Source of the DNA: Halobacteriales archaeon YIM A00010
GTDB lineage: Archaea; Halobacteriota; Halobacteria; Halobacteriales; Haloarculaceae
Direction: 5' to 3'
NCBI GenBank assembly: GCA_025041175.1
Contig: JAKCFJ010000001.1
Coordinates: 1,612,001 to 1,676,000, forward strand
Length of the DNA stretch: 64,000 nucleotides
How positions within the stretch are numbered: the first letter of the stretch is position 1; every line of letters begins with the position of its first letter. Below, in pieces: positions 51,322-60,419 of the stretch. The translations under genes and the position numbers were made by a program. The notes under the pieces were generated by a model. It saw only the letters and a program-made list of their open reading frames with translations, was not told where the DNA came from and did not search any database.

Positions 51322-52629
51322 TCAGTCGTCCGCAGCGGTCGGCGTCCCGGCAACGTCGCCGGTCCACACCCCATCGGCGAAATCGATCGCGCCGTTCCAC
51401 TTCCCGACGACGGTCGCCACTGCGAGATCGCCAGTGATGTTCGTCATCGTTCGGAGTCGATCGAGAATCGGATCGATGCCGGCGACGAACCCGACCACCT
51501 CGAGGGGAAGCCCCAGCTGGGTCAGCACGAGTGTGAGCATAATCAATCCAGTCCCCGGCACGCCCGCTGCGCCGATGCTCGCAAGCACCGCGATCGCAAC
51601 GACAGTGAGTTGCTCGGCGATGGTCAGCGTTCCGCCGACGAGATTGACGGCGAAGATCGCGGCGACCCCCTGGTACATCGCCGTTCCATCCATATTGATC
51701 GTCGCGCCGAGCGGCAGCGAGAAACTGTAGACGCCCTCCTCGATCCGGAGGTTCTCCTCGGCATCGGTCATCGTAACCGGGAGTGTCCCACTCGATGACC
51801 GGATCGACAGCGCTGTAACCATCGCGTTTCTCGATCCGACGAGAAACGCGATCGGAGACTGGCGGGCGAGCAGTCCGATCATCCCGCCGAGATAGACGAC
51901 GCCGATGTGGATCACGACGGCGATCGCAAGCGCGACGACCAACACCGCAAAGGAGACGAGCGTCTCCGCACCGGTTTGGGCGAGCGTCGCGGCCATGAGC
52001 GCGAACACCCCGATGACACCGTACTCCATCACTCCCCAGACGACTTTGAACATCGCCTCGGCACCGGTCTCCGCCGCACGGAAAATCCCCTCAGCACCCC
52101 GGCGGAGCGACTCGTCCTCGGTGGTGTCCCGAATCAGTACGAGCGCGATACCGGTGACGAGTACGAAGAAGATTATCGGGAGGATGTCGCCTTCTGCCAT
52201 CGCCGTAACCGGATTTTCGGGGACGATTCCGAGGAAGACATCCACCGCGTTCGGCGCCTCTTGGGTTTCGAACTCGGTGTCAGTAAGCGTCAAGCCCGAT
52301 CCGGGATTGATGAGGTTCGCAATAGCGAGACCGATCCCAACGGCGATTGCTGAACTGATCGCATACAGCGCAACGACCTCTCCCCCGATTTTCCCGAGCG
52401 TGGCGGGCGAGAGCTGTCGAACCCCCATGAGCAGTGTTAACACAATAATGGGAACGACGATCATGCTGAGCAGGCGCACGAACAGGTCGCCGAGCGGCTG
52501 GAGCACCGTCGCCGGCTCGCCAACGATCAACCCAACCCCAGAACCGAGTGCGAACGCTGCCCCGATCCGGTAGACGATCGGGATCGACCGGTAACGGCTC
52601 CACGTGTTTCGTATGGCATTAGTTGCCAT
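51322..52629 (-). CDS. Dicarboxylate/amino acid:cation symporter (DAACS)
   Basis: A 435-residue symporter with eight membrane helices and two re-entrant loops. The signatures are IRSSSGTLPVTM (serine-rich motif), LPLGATINMDGTAMYQGVAAIFA (NMDGT sodium site) and GVPGTGLIMLTLVL. It takes up glutamate, aspartate or C4-dicarboxylates with sodium. Start at 52629; a TGTTATTACG at 52648-52657 may be the TATA box. It lies upstream of the aldolase on the same strand with a 122-base gap. Confidence 0.92.
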   Translation of the reverse strand: MATNAIRNTWSRYRSIPIVYRIGAAFALGSGVGLIVGEPATVLQPLGDLFVRLLSMIVVPIIVLTLLMGVRQLSPATLGKIGGEVVALYAISSAIAVGIGLAIANLINPGSGLTLTDTEFETQEAPNAVDVFLGIVPENPVTAMAEGDILPIIFFVLVTGIALVLIRDTTEDESLRRGAEGIFRAAETGAEAMFKVVWGVMEYGVIGVFALMAATLAQTGAETLVSFAVLVVALAIAVVIHIGVVYLGGMIGLLARQSPIAFLVGSRNAMVTALSIRSSSGTLPVTMTDAEENLRIEEGVYSFSLPLGATINMDGTAMYQGVAAIFAVNLVGGTLTIAEQLTVVAIAVLASIGAAGVPGTGLIMLTLVLTQLGLPLEVVGFVAGIDPILDRLRTMTNITGDLAVATVVGKWNGAIDFADGVWTGDVAGTPTAADD

Positions 52630-52849
52630 CGATCATGATCTATTGTCGGAGCGTAATAACATTTCGCCCCTGGTGAATCGTTTGACGGAGTCGGGATAGC
52701 CGCTCGTTCGAGGGAGGTAAAGCGAGAGACTGCGTTAGTCACGTCGAAGGCTCCCTGTTCACGAGGGAAGAGTGGCTAAGACGAAGAAACACGGTTCTCG
52801 CGTTGTGTCTGCGTCTCGTCGTTGTCGTCACACCTTCAAACGAGCTAAC

Positions 52850-52952
52850 TACACTGTCTGACAGAGGTGATTGAATATCGACTGCTGGTTGACCGCTAGA
52901 CAGCAACCGGATATTCCGTCGCAATCCGTCCGTGGCTCTGTCCGACAGTATA
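52850..52952 (+). mobile_element. Miniature inverted-repeat element, copy B
   Basis: About 103 bp bounded by TACACTGTCTGA and TCCGACAGTATA (10 of 12 bases are inverted-complementary). It matches the reverse complement of copy A at 48022-48120 over its whole length, and has the same internal CTGCTGG...AGACAGCA hairpin. No coding capacity. The right end contains GTATAAAGG, a TATA-like site pointing toward RNase J. Confidence 0.7.
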
Positions 52953-52988
52953 AAGGGTTCCCAGACGACCCAAAGTCACGTAGTTTTT

Positions 52989-53117
52989 AACACAGCAGCT
53001 AGTACTGTGTTGTAACCGAGAGCACGGTCGCCCCAGGGTGCGAGCGGGCGACCGGCGAGCGGCAACTGCCGAAAGACACTGTTCTCGCCGGTGGGCTGTA
53101 CGGTCGTATGATACGAC
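52989..53117 (+). promoter_or_regulatory. Structured leader upstream of RNase J
   Basis: Four perfect stems follow one another: 52989-52995/53005-53011 (7 bp), 53026-53033/53046-53053 (8 bp), 53052-53059/53084-53091 (8 bp, mutually exclusive by two bases with the previous one) and 53103-53108/53112-53117 (6 bp). A GGAGGT Shine-Dalgarno-like site follows at 53143-53148, before ATG 53154. TATA-like sites lie at 52949-52955 (in copy B) and around 52982-52990. A frame on the opposite strand (52976-53326) is judged a by-product. Confidence 0.5.
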
Positions 53118-53153
53118 AATCGCGCCCTTGGGCGGCGTACTCGGAGGTCTACA

Positions 53154-54506
53154 ATGGAAATCGAAATCGCAACGATCGGTGGATACGAAGAGGTTGGCCG
53201 GCAGATGACGGCCGTCCGTACCGGAGACGACGTGGTCGTCTTCGATATGGGGTTGAACCTCTCACAGGTACTGATACACGACAACGTCGAGACCGAGCGC
53301 ATGCACAGCCTCGATCTCATCGACATGGGCGCGATCCCGGACGATCGCGTGATGTCCGATCTCGAAGGCGACGTGCAGGCGATCGTTCCGACCCACGGTC
53401 ACTTGGACCACATCGGGGCGATATCGAAGCTCGCACACCGGTACGACGCGCCCGTCGTCGCCACGCCGTTCACGATCGAACTGGTGAAACAACAGATCCA
53501 GTCCGAAGAGAAGTTCGGGGTGAAAAACGATCTGGTGAAGATGAGCGCTGGCGAAACCCGCCAGATCGGTGATTCGGGCAACGTCGAGATGGAGTTCGTC
53601 AACGTCACCCACTCGATCATCGACGCCATCAACCCCGTTATTCACACGCCGGAGGGATCCATCGTGTACGGGTTGGACAAACGCATGGATCACACGCCGG
53701 TCATCGGCGACCCGATCGACATGAAACGGTTCCGCGAGATCGGCCGAGAGGACGAGGGCGTCCTCTGTTACATCGAGGACTGCACCAACGCGGGCCGGAA
53801 GGGCCGCACGCCGAGTGAATCCGTCGCGCGCAACCACCTCAAGGACGTGCTGTACAGCATGGAGGACTACGACGGCGGGATCGTCGCGACGACGTTCTCC
53901 AGTCACATCGCGCGTGTTCGGAGCCTCGTCGAGTTCGCCGCCGACATCGGCCGGCAGCCGGTGTTGCTCGGTCGGTCGATGGAGAAATACTCCGGCACGG
54001 CCGAGCGGCTGGATTTCGTCGATTTCCCGGAAGGGCTGGGAATGTACGGCCACCGGAAGTCGGTTGATCGGACGTTCAAGCGCATCATGAACGAGGGCAA
54101 GGAGAACTTCCTCCCCATCGTCACGGGCCACCAGGGTGAGCCGCGCGCGATGCTCACGCGGATGGGTCGGGGCGAAACGCCCTACGAACTCGAAGACGGG
54201 GACAAGGTGGTGTTCTCGGCCCGGATCATCCCCGAGCCGACAAACGAGGGCCAGCGCTACCAGTCCGAGCGGCTGCTCAAAATGCAGGGAGCGCGCATCT
54301 ACGACGACGTCCACGTGTCGGGCCACCTGCGAGAGGAAGGCCACTACGAGATGTTACAGGCCCTCCAGCCCCAGCACGTCATCCCGGCCCACCAAGAGAT
54401 GGAAGGCTTCGCGCCGTACGCCGACCTCTGTCGGTCCCAGGGCTACAAGCTCGGCCGCGATCTTCACGTGACCAGCAACGGGAACATGATCCAACTCGTG
54501 GAGTAA
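53154..54506 (+). CDS. rnj: Ribonuclease J (beta-CASP metallo-beta-lactamase)
   Basis: 5'-3' exoribonuclease for mRNA decay and rRNA trimming. The 450 residues start [21 protein letters not shown], with the zinc site THGHLDHIG (His81, His83, Asp85, His86), later GDSGN and [29 protein letters not shown] (beta-CASP motif), and CHEST-like [13 protein letters not shown] and [11 protein letters not shown] (motif C). A GGAGGT ribosome site precedes the ATG. It is first in the rnj-prenyl synthase-gltX cluster that is conserved in haloarchaea; the isopentenyl phosphate kinase often found upstream is absent here. Confidence 0.92.
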   Translation: MEIEIATIGGYEEVGRQMTAVRTGDDVVVFDMGLNLSQVLIHDNVETERMHSLDLIDMGAIPDDRVMSDLEGDVQAIVPTHGHLDHIGAISKLAHRYDAPVVATPFTIELVKQQIQSEEKFGVKNDLVKMSAGETRQIGDSGNVEMEFVNVTHSIIDAINPVIHTPEGSIVYGLDKRMDHTPVIGDPIDMKRFREIGREDEGVLCYIEDCTNAGRKGRTPSESVARNHLKDVLYSMEDYDGGIVATTFSSHIARVRSLVEFAADIGRQPVLLGRSMEKYSGTAERLDFVDFPEGLGMYGHRKSVDRTFKRIMNEGKENFLPIVTGHQGEPRAMLTRMGRGETPYELEDGDKVVFSARIIPEPTNEGQRYQSERLLKMQGARIYDDVHVSGHLREEGHYEMLQALQPQHVIPAHQEMEGFAPYADLCRSQGYKLGRDLHVTSNGNMIQLVE

Positions 54507-54530
54507 CACCGCCATACCACCATTACAACA

Positions 54531-55565
54531 ATGAGTTCGACAGACCGCGACCGAGTAACCGCGGCCCTCGCCAAGCGTCGTGGTCTCGTGAACGACGCCC
54601 TGACCGAGACGCTTCCGATCGAACACCCCGAACAGCTGTACTCCGCCTCCCGACACCTGCTGGACGCGGGTGGGAAACGGCTCCGACCGACCGTGCTGTT
54701 GCTCACTGCCGAGGCGCTCACCGACACCGAGCCGTTGAGCGACGGGTATCGCGTGTTCGGTCCCCAGGGGATCGACGTCATGAGCGCGGCCGTAAGCGTC
54801 GAGATCATCCAATCGTTCACGCTGATCCACGACGACATCATGGACGACGACGACCTTCGGCGTGGGGTTCCGTCGGTCCACCGCGAGTACGATCTCGACA
54901 CCGCGATCCTCGCCGGGGACACCCTTTACTCGAAGGCGTTCGAGTGTATGCTCGAAACCGGCGCGTCGGCCGACCGGAGCGTCCGTGCGCTCAAAGAGCT
55001 CGCAACGACCTGTACGGAGATCTGTGAGGGACAGGCGCTCGACGTGGCGTTCGAACGGAACGGCAGCGTCACAATCGCCGAGTATCTCGAAATGATCGAG
55101 CTGAAAACCGCCGTGCTGTACGCCGCCTCGGCGAGCATCCCCGCCATTCTCCTCGGGGCCGACGAGGAGACGGTCGAGGCCATGCACCAGTACGGGGTCG
55201 ACGTCGGGATGGCCTTCCAGATCCAGGACGACCTTCTCGATCTCACGGTCCCGAGCGAGAAACTCGGCAAGCAGCGCGGTAGCGACCTCGTCGAGGGGAA
55301 ACGAACGCTCATCAGCCTCCACGCCAGGGAGCAGGGCATCGATGTCGACGGACTCGTCGCCACCGACAGCGTGGATGCGGTCACGGAACGCGACATCGAC
55401 GCGGCCGTCGATACGCTCGAAACCGCTGGGAGCATCGAGTACGCGAGAAACACCGCCCGGGATCTGATTGCGAGCGGAAAGAACCGCCTCGACGTGCTTC
55501 CGGAGTGTGAAGCCCGGTCCGTGCTGTGTGAGATCGCGGATTACCTCATCGAACGGCGGTACTAA
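54531..55565 (+). CDS. idsA: Polyprenyl (geranylgeranyl/farnesyl) diphosphate synthase
   Basis: Chain elongation of isoprenoids, supplying the C20 or C15 units for archaeal lipids. The 344 residues contain the GGKRLRP substrate motif (about 48-54), the first Asp-rich motif HDDIMDDDD (Asp101, Asp102, Asp105) and the second, FQIQDDLLDL (near 230). The bulk of residues before the first motif (QSFTLI) favours a medium-chain product. It starts 24 bases after RNase J and is followed after 48 bases by gltX. Confidence 0.92.
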   Translation: MSSTDRDRVTAALAKRRGLVNDALTETLPIEHPEQLYSASRHLLDAGGKRLRPTVLLLTAEALTDTEPLSDGYRVFGPQGIDVMSAAVSVEIIQSFTLIHDDIMDDDDLRRGVPSVHREYDLDTAILAGDTLYSKAFECMLETGASADRSVRALKELATTCTEICEGQALDVAFERNGSVTIAEYLEMIELKTAVLYAASASIPAILLGADEETVEAMHQYGVDVGMAFQIQDDLLDLTVPSEKLGKQRGSDLVEGKRTLISLHAREQGIDVDGLVATDSVDAVTERDIDAAVDTLETAGSIEYARNTARDLIASGKNRLDVLPECEARSVLCEIADYLIERRY

Positions 55566-55613
55566 CACACACGATCCACGGCGGTTTTGACCCCCCATCG
55601 TTTCTCTACACGC

Positions 55614-57332
55614 ATGGACGACGATCTCAGAGAGCAGATCGAACACGAGGCAGCGGTGAGCGCGCTGTACAACGCGATCAAACACGACAACGAGGCCCAG
55701 GTCGGGGCGATCATGGGACCGCTAATGGGGGAGAATCCGGAGTTTCGGGCGCACGGCGATCGGATCCCGGAGATCATCGCGCCGGTCGTCGAGCGGATCA
55801 ACGCCCTGTCGTCGGCCGAGCGCCGCGAACGGCTCGAGGAGCTCGAACCGGATCGACTCGCCGCGCTCGACGCTGCGGACGAAGCCGACGGGGACGACCA
55901 CCCGCTGGGGGACCTTCCCAACGCCGAGGCGTACGATGAGATCCGGATGCGACTTGCGCCCAACCCCAACGGGCCGTGGCACCTCGGCAACGCCCGGATG
56001 CCCGCGGTCATTGGGACGTACAAGCAGCGCTACGACGGCTGGATGCTGTGCCGGTTCGACGACACGGATCCCGAAACCAAGCGTCCGGATCCCGACGCGT
56101 ACGACGCGATCCTCGACGCCATCGAGTATCTCGGGTTCGAACCGGACGCAGTGATTCGGGCCTCCGACCGGCTCGAAACGTACTACGAGCACGCGAGAGA
56201 GCTGATCGAACTCGGCGGGGCGTACACCTGCTCGTGCCCGGCAGCGGAGTTCTCGGAGCTGAAAAACGCCGGAAAGCCGTGTCCCCACCGCGGGAAGGAC
56301 ATCGAGACCGTCACCGAGGAGTTCGAGGCGATGGTGGCGGGAGAATTCGATCCGGGCGACATCGTGCTCCGGGTTCGGACTGACATCGAGCACAAAAACC
56401 CCGCGCTCCGCGACTGGGCCGCCTTCCGGATGATCGACACACCCCACCCACGCGAGGAAGCGGCCGGCTACCGGTGTTGGCCGATCCTGGATTTCCAGAG
56501 CGGGATCGACGACCACCTCGCGGAGATCACCCACATCATCCGGGGGATCGATCTCCAGGATTCGGCGCGCCGACAGAGGTTTCTGTACGAGTACTTCGGC
56601 TGGGAGTACCCCGAGGTCGTCCACTGGGGCCACGTCCAACTCGACGCCTACGACGTGAAGATGAGCACCTCCACGATCAAAGGACTCATCGAGGAGGGCG
56701 AACTCGACGGGTGGGCCGATCCCCGCGCGCCGACGATCGCCAGCCTCCAAAAGCGGGGGATCCGGGGCGAGGCGATCGTTTCTGCGCTGATCGAACTCGG
56801 AACCTCGACGAGCGACGTGGATCTCGCCATGTCATCGATCTACGCCGCCAACCGCGAGCTGATCGACGACGACACCGACCGCGCGTTTTTCGTGCGTGAC
56901 GGCGTCGAAAAAACAGTGTTAAACGGACCGGACGCCGGGTCACCGCCCGTCCACCCAGACCACGAGGAGCGCGGCACCCGAACGATCCCTGTCGACGGAG
57001 CGGTGCTCGTCGAACCGGCAGACGTGCCCCCCAACGGACAGCGCGTCTGGCTCAAGGGGTACGGCTGTGTCCGTCACACCCGCGACGCGTTCGAATACAC
57101 CGGCGACAGTATCGAGGCGGTCAGGGAGGAGAACGTCCCCGTCGTCCATTGGGTTCCCGCAGACGAGACCGTCCCGCTCACGCTGCGGACGATGGACGGG
57201 CTCGTCACAGGCCACGCAGAACCTGGCCTCCGCGAGTACTCCCCCGACGACGTCGTCCAGTTCGAACGCGTCGGCTTCGCACGGATCGAGGAGCTGAACG
57301 ACCACACCCTCGCGTACTTCGCCCACCCCTGA
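55614..57332 (+). CDS. gltX: Glutamyl-tRNA synthetase
   Basis: The 572 residues form the archaeal non-discriminating type. The N-terminal 105 residues are the GST-like helical extension. The catalytic core starts EIRMRLAPNPNGPWHLGNAR (HIGH motif as HLGN at 123-126), has FDDTDPETKRP, DFQSGIDDHLAEITHIIRG, and KMSKS as VKMSTST near 345. The zinc-like cysteines are in CSCPAAEFSELKNAGKPCPHRG. ATG 55614 is chosen; nine codons of open frame upstream are ignored. Last of the three-gene cluster. Confidence 0.94.
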   Translation: MDDDLREQIEHEAAVSALYNAIKHDNEAQVGAIMGPLMGENPEFRAHGDRIPEIIAPVVERINALSSAERRERLEELEPDRLAALDAADEADGDDHPLGDLPNAEAYDEIRMRLAPNPNGPWHLGNARMPAVIGTYKQRYDGWMLCRFDDTDPETKRPDPDAYDAILDAIEYLGFEPDAVIRASDRLETYYEHARELIELGGAYTCSCPAAEFSELKNAGKPCPHRGKDIETVTEEFEAMVAGEFDPGDIVLRVRTDIEHKNPALRDWAAFRMIDTPHPREEAAGYRCWPILDFQSGIDDHLAEITHIIRGIDLQDSARRQRFLYEYFGWEYPEVVHWGHVQLDAYDVKMSTSTIKGLIEEGELDGWADPRAPTIASLQKRGIRGEAIVSALIELGTSTSDVDLAMSSIYAANRELIDDDTDRAFFVRDGVEKTVLNGPDAGSPPVHPDHEERGTRTIPVDGAVLVEPADVPPNGQRVWLKGYGCVRHTRDAFEYTGDSIEAVREENVPVVHWVPADETVPLTLRTMDGLVTGHAEPGLREYSPDDVVQFERVGFARIEELNDHTLAYFAHP

Positions 57333-57393
57333 TCCGGCGCGCCACACGATAATGGAACGACACGAATCGGGTTGATCACAGGCAGGAACACGC

Positions 57394-57399
57394 TTAAGT
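57394..57399 (+). promoter_or_regulatory. TATA-like box for the ferredoxin gene
   Basis: TTAAGT lies 28-33 bases before ATG 57427. Confidence 0.5.
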
Positions 57400-57426
57400 G
57401 CCTTCCTCCGATCCCTCTAGTTATCG

Positions 57427-57756
57427 ATGCCCATCGACCCACAGTTCGAAGAAAACAGTGAGCACGTCGGGGAAGAGAACGGGGTAGACGTTTGGGGACC
57501 GACCGACCCGCCCGAGGAGCTCGGCATCCACGGCACCCACGTGGCCGTCGACTACGACATCTGCATCGGAGACGGTGCCTGTCTCGAAGACTGTCCGGTG
57601 GACGTTTTCACATGGGTCGACACCCCCGATCATCCCGAAAGCGAGATCAAAGCCGAACCGACACACGAAGCCCAGTGTATCGACTGTATGCTCTGTGTCG
57701 ATGTCTGTCCTGTCGACGCCATCGACGTCGATCCTGGCCGTGCCGGACGAACCTAA
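57427..57756 (+). CDS. Dicluster ferredoxin (4Fe-4S)
   Basis: A 109-residue ferredoxin. Two clusters are bound by CIGDGACLEDCPVDVF and CIDCMLCVDVCPVDAI; the first has the longer spacing of seven-iron/zinc-containing archaeal ferredoxins (C-x5-C-x3-CP). The N-terminal 35 residues are an acidic extension (DPQFEENSEHVG) and strand region common in such proteins. It is probably the electron carrier for the oxidoreductases nearby. It begins the electron-transfer cluster 57427-62482, with the etf genes 142 bases downstream. Confidence 0.93.
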   Translation: MPIDPQFEENSEHVGEENGVDVWGPTDPPEELGIHGTHVAVDYDICIGDGACLEDCPVDVFTWVDTPDHPESEIKAEPTHEAQCIDCMLCVDVCPVDAIDVDPGRAGRT

Positions 57757-57897
57757 CCGACCGAACTGGAAACACTCGTCTTCGAAGGCATCGTCGATCA
57801 GCGACTGCCAGTTCGTTTATGATAATCATATAAAATTTGATTGCTTAGTAAAAAGCTATTAACGTCCCGTGGGAGTCATAGCCAGACAGGGAAACTG

Positions 57898-58758
57898 ATG
57901 TCAATACACTCGATCGTTCTCACGAAAGGGGTACCGGACTTCCGGGAGGGGCAGGTCTCGTTCGACGAGGACGGCCACCTCGAACGGGGGAAGACACCGA
58001 CGGTGATGAACCCGAACGACGAACACGCCCTCCACGCAGCGCTACAAACGAAGGTACGCCACGGGGGGCGGGTGAGCGTGATGAGCATGGGACCGCCGGG
58101 CTACGGCGACGTGTTGAAAGAGGCGATGAAGTCGGTGTACGCCGACGATCTGTACTTGCTGTCGGACCGGGAGCTGGCGGCCTCGGACACGTGGGCCACG
58201 GCGATCACGCTCGCCACTGGGTTGGAGAAGCTCGGGGTTCCGGATCTCGTCTTTGCGGGGTTCAAGACCGCTGACGGCGAGACCGGCCACACTGGTCCAC
58301 AGACCTGTTGGGCGCTCGATCTGCCCATGATCACACACGTTATTTCGCTCGATGTGGACGAGGAGGAGCGAACGGTACGAGCACAGCGGTTGGTAGAAGG
58401 GGACGTCGAGGAGGTCGAGACCGTCGAGACGGAGCTGCCCGCGTTCGTCGTCGCCGATCCGGAGTTCGAGGCGAGCTACCGGACCGCCGGCGAGCAGCTG
58501 GCGCTGAAAGACCTCCACGAGCAGACGACCGAGCGCGCACGCGAGCACGAGCAGCACCTGACGACGTGGGATCACGCCGATCTGAACCTCGATCCGGACT
58601 ACATCGGGTTGGATGGATCGCCGACGATCGTTTCGTCGGTGGATCCGATTCCGAAACCACCCGCCGAGCGCGAGGCGACGATGGTCGACCCGACCGACGA
58701 GCGCGGGATGAGCGAGGTGTTCGAGGAGATGCAGCCGCTGGCTGCCGGGGGTGACTGA
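57898..58758 (+). CDS. etfB: Electron transfer flavoprotein, beta subunit (FixA/EtfB)
   Basis: A 286-residue subunit that accepts electrons from acyl-CoA dehydrogenases. Family features are MSIHSIVLTKGVPDFREG, VMNPNDEHALHAAL, VSVMSMGPPGYGDVLKEAMK and DLVFAGFKTADGETGHTGPQ (AMP site region). ATG 57898 matches the family start; 19 codons of open frame upstream are not used. The alpha subunit starts 2 bases after its stop. Confidence 0.92.
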   Translation: MSIHSIVLTKGVPDFREGQVSFDEDGHLERGKTPTVMNPNDEHALHAALQTKVRHGGRVSVMSMGPPGYGDVLKEAMKSVYADDLYLLSDRELAASDTWATAITLATGLEKLGVPDLVFAGFKTADGETGHTGPQTCWALDLPMITHVISLDVDEEERTVRAQRLVEGDVEEVETVETELPAFVVADPEFEASYRTAGEQLALKDLHEQTTERAREHEQHLTTWDHADLNLDPDYIGLDGSPTIVSSVDPIPKPPAEREATMVDPTDERGMSEVFEEMQPLAAGGD

Positions 58759-58760
58759 TC

Positions 58761-60419
58761 ATGCCAACGATTGACCCAAGCGAGCACACCATCGCGGAAC
58801 TCGGCCCGGAAATACAGGAGATCGAGGATGTCGACGCGCTACAGGAGATCCTCGAGGCCGAACGGGCGGGCAAGGACAGACAAGGGGCGAAAACGCTCAT
58901 CGAAAGCCGGATCGAGAAGTTCAGCGAGGACGACGAGGAAGAACCCACTGCCGAGGAGCTGGATCTCGCGGAGCTGTCGGTCGCGGATCTGGGCAACGCG
59001 CTCCAGGACATCGAGGAGGTCGAGGAGCTGGAATCGCTGCTCGAACGCGAGACTGAGGGCGAGGACCGCGACAGCGCAAAGCGGCTCATCGAAAACCGCA
59101 TCGACTCGGTGGTTGGCAGCGACGAAACGGAGGACGCCGAGCAAACCCAACAGCCACCAGAGGAGAAACACCCCGAACTCGACCACCCGACGGCGGACAA
59201 AGACCACGTCCGGGCGCTCGACGATGGAACGTACCGCGACATGTGGGTGTACTGTGAGACCCAGGCGGGGGAGCTGCTCGACGTTTCGAAAGAGATGCTC
59301 GGCAAAGCCCGCTCGCTGATGGACGAGTACAACGACGACCACGGGACCGACGAGCGCGTGGTCGCGGTGCTGATCGGCGATTCGGTCGCCGATCTCGCGG
59401 AAGATGCCATCGGCTACGGGGCCGACGTCGCCGTTTATTACGATGACGAACGGCTCGAACGGTTTCGGCACACGCCCTACACGGAGATATTCGCCGACAT
59501 GGCCCGCGAAGATGGCGAGTGGCGCGGGTACGACGAGCCGCGCTACACCTTGTTTCCGGCGACGAACAACGGCCGGGATCTTTCGGCGCTGGCACAGGCC
59601 GAACTCGACAGCGGACTCGCCAGCGACTGTTCGGGGCTGTACATCGAAGAAAGCGTCATCAGCAACCCCGTCAAAACTGGCGCTCCGGGCGAGAACAAGA
59701 CGTTCGAGCGCGTCTTACACATGAAGCGACCGGATTTCAGCGGCTTCGAGTACTCGACCATCCTCTGTCTCGACAACCCCACGCGGGAGTTCCATCCCCA
59801 AGGGGCGTCGGTGATTCCGGGGAGTTTCGACGTGCCCGGCTTCGATGCGGACCGCGAGGGCCAGCTCATCGAACACGGGATGGAGCTCGATCCCGATTGG
59901 CTTCGGGTCGAAGTGGTCACCCACGACCGGCTCGACACCGGCGTGGATCTCTCCGAACACGACGTGGTCGTCGCGCTCGGCCGGGGGATTGGCGACGATC
60001 CGACCCGCGGGATGGAACTCGGCGTCGAACTGGCCGACACGTTCGAGGACGCCGGCGTCGGCGTCTCCCGTGGGATCGTAACCGGCTCGTACGATTTCGC
60101 GGGCCACATCGAGGAGTACACCCACGAGGAGCGCCAGATCGGAGAGACCGGCCAGGTCGTCACACCGGAGCTGTACATCGCCGCGGGTATCAGCGGTGCC
60201 GTCCAGCACAAGGTCGGGATGGACGGATCGGAAACGATCGTCGCGGTCAACACGGATCCCGACGCCCGCATCCGCGATTTCAGCAATTACTTCATCGAAG
60301 GCGATCTGTTCGAGGTGCTGCCCCAACTGACGGAAGCGCTGAAAGCCGGGGAGCTGAATCTGAAAGCGGTCGCTGACGGTGGCGTCGGGACGCAAGCAGG
60401 AGGTGATACAGATGACTGA
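58761..60419 (+). CDS. etfA: Electron transfer flavoprotein, alpha subunit (FixB/EtfA) with duplicated N-terminal helical repeat
   Basis: A 552-residue subunit, about 230 longer than usual. The core (from about residue 155) carries the FAD region: VGRG-like ALGRGIG, ELYIAAGISGAVQHKVGM and ETIVAVNTDPDARIRDFSNY. Residues 12-54 and 71-117 are two copies of a helical motif (IQEIEDVDALQEILEAE...GAKTLIESRIEKF and LQDIEEVEELESLLERE...SAKRLIENRIDSV). Its role is unknown; interaction or regulation is a guess. Overlap of 8 bases with the next gene (60412-60419). Confidence 0.93.
   Translation: MPTIDPSEHTIAELGPEIQEIEDVDALQEILEAERAGKDRQGAKTLIESRIEKFSEDDEEEPTAEELDLAELSVADLGNALQDIEEVEELESLLERETEGEDRDSAKRLIENRIDSVVGSDETEDAEQTQQPPEEKHPELDHPTADKDHVRALDDGTYRDMWVYCETQAGELLDVSKEMLGKARSLMDEYNDDHGTDERVVAVLIGDSVADLAEDAIGYGADVAVYYDDERLERFRHTPYTEIFADMAREDGEWRGYDEPRYTLFPATNNGRDLSALAQAELDSGLASDCSGLYIEESVISNPVKTGAPGENKTFERVLHMKRPDFSGFEYSTILCLDNPTREFHPQGASVIPGSFDVPGFDADREGQLIEHGMELDPDWLRVEVVTHDRLDTGVDLSEHDVVVALGRGIGDDPTRGMELGVELADTFEDAGVGVSRGIVTGSYDFAGHIEEYTHEERQIGETGQVVTPELYIAAGISGAVQHKVGMDGSETIVAVNTDPDARIRDFSNYFIEGDLFEVLPQLTEALKAGELNLKAVADGGVGTQAGGDTDD

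Noticed and set aside
52976-53326. Minus-strand frame (116 codons) over the RNase J leader
   Set aside because: It runs through the perfect stems and into antisense RNase J; no family resemblance.
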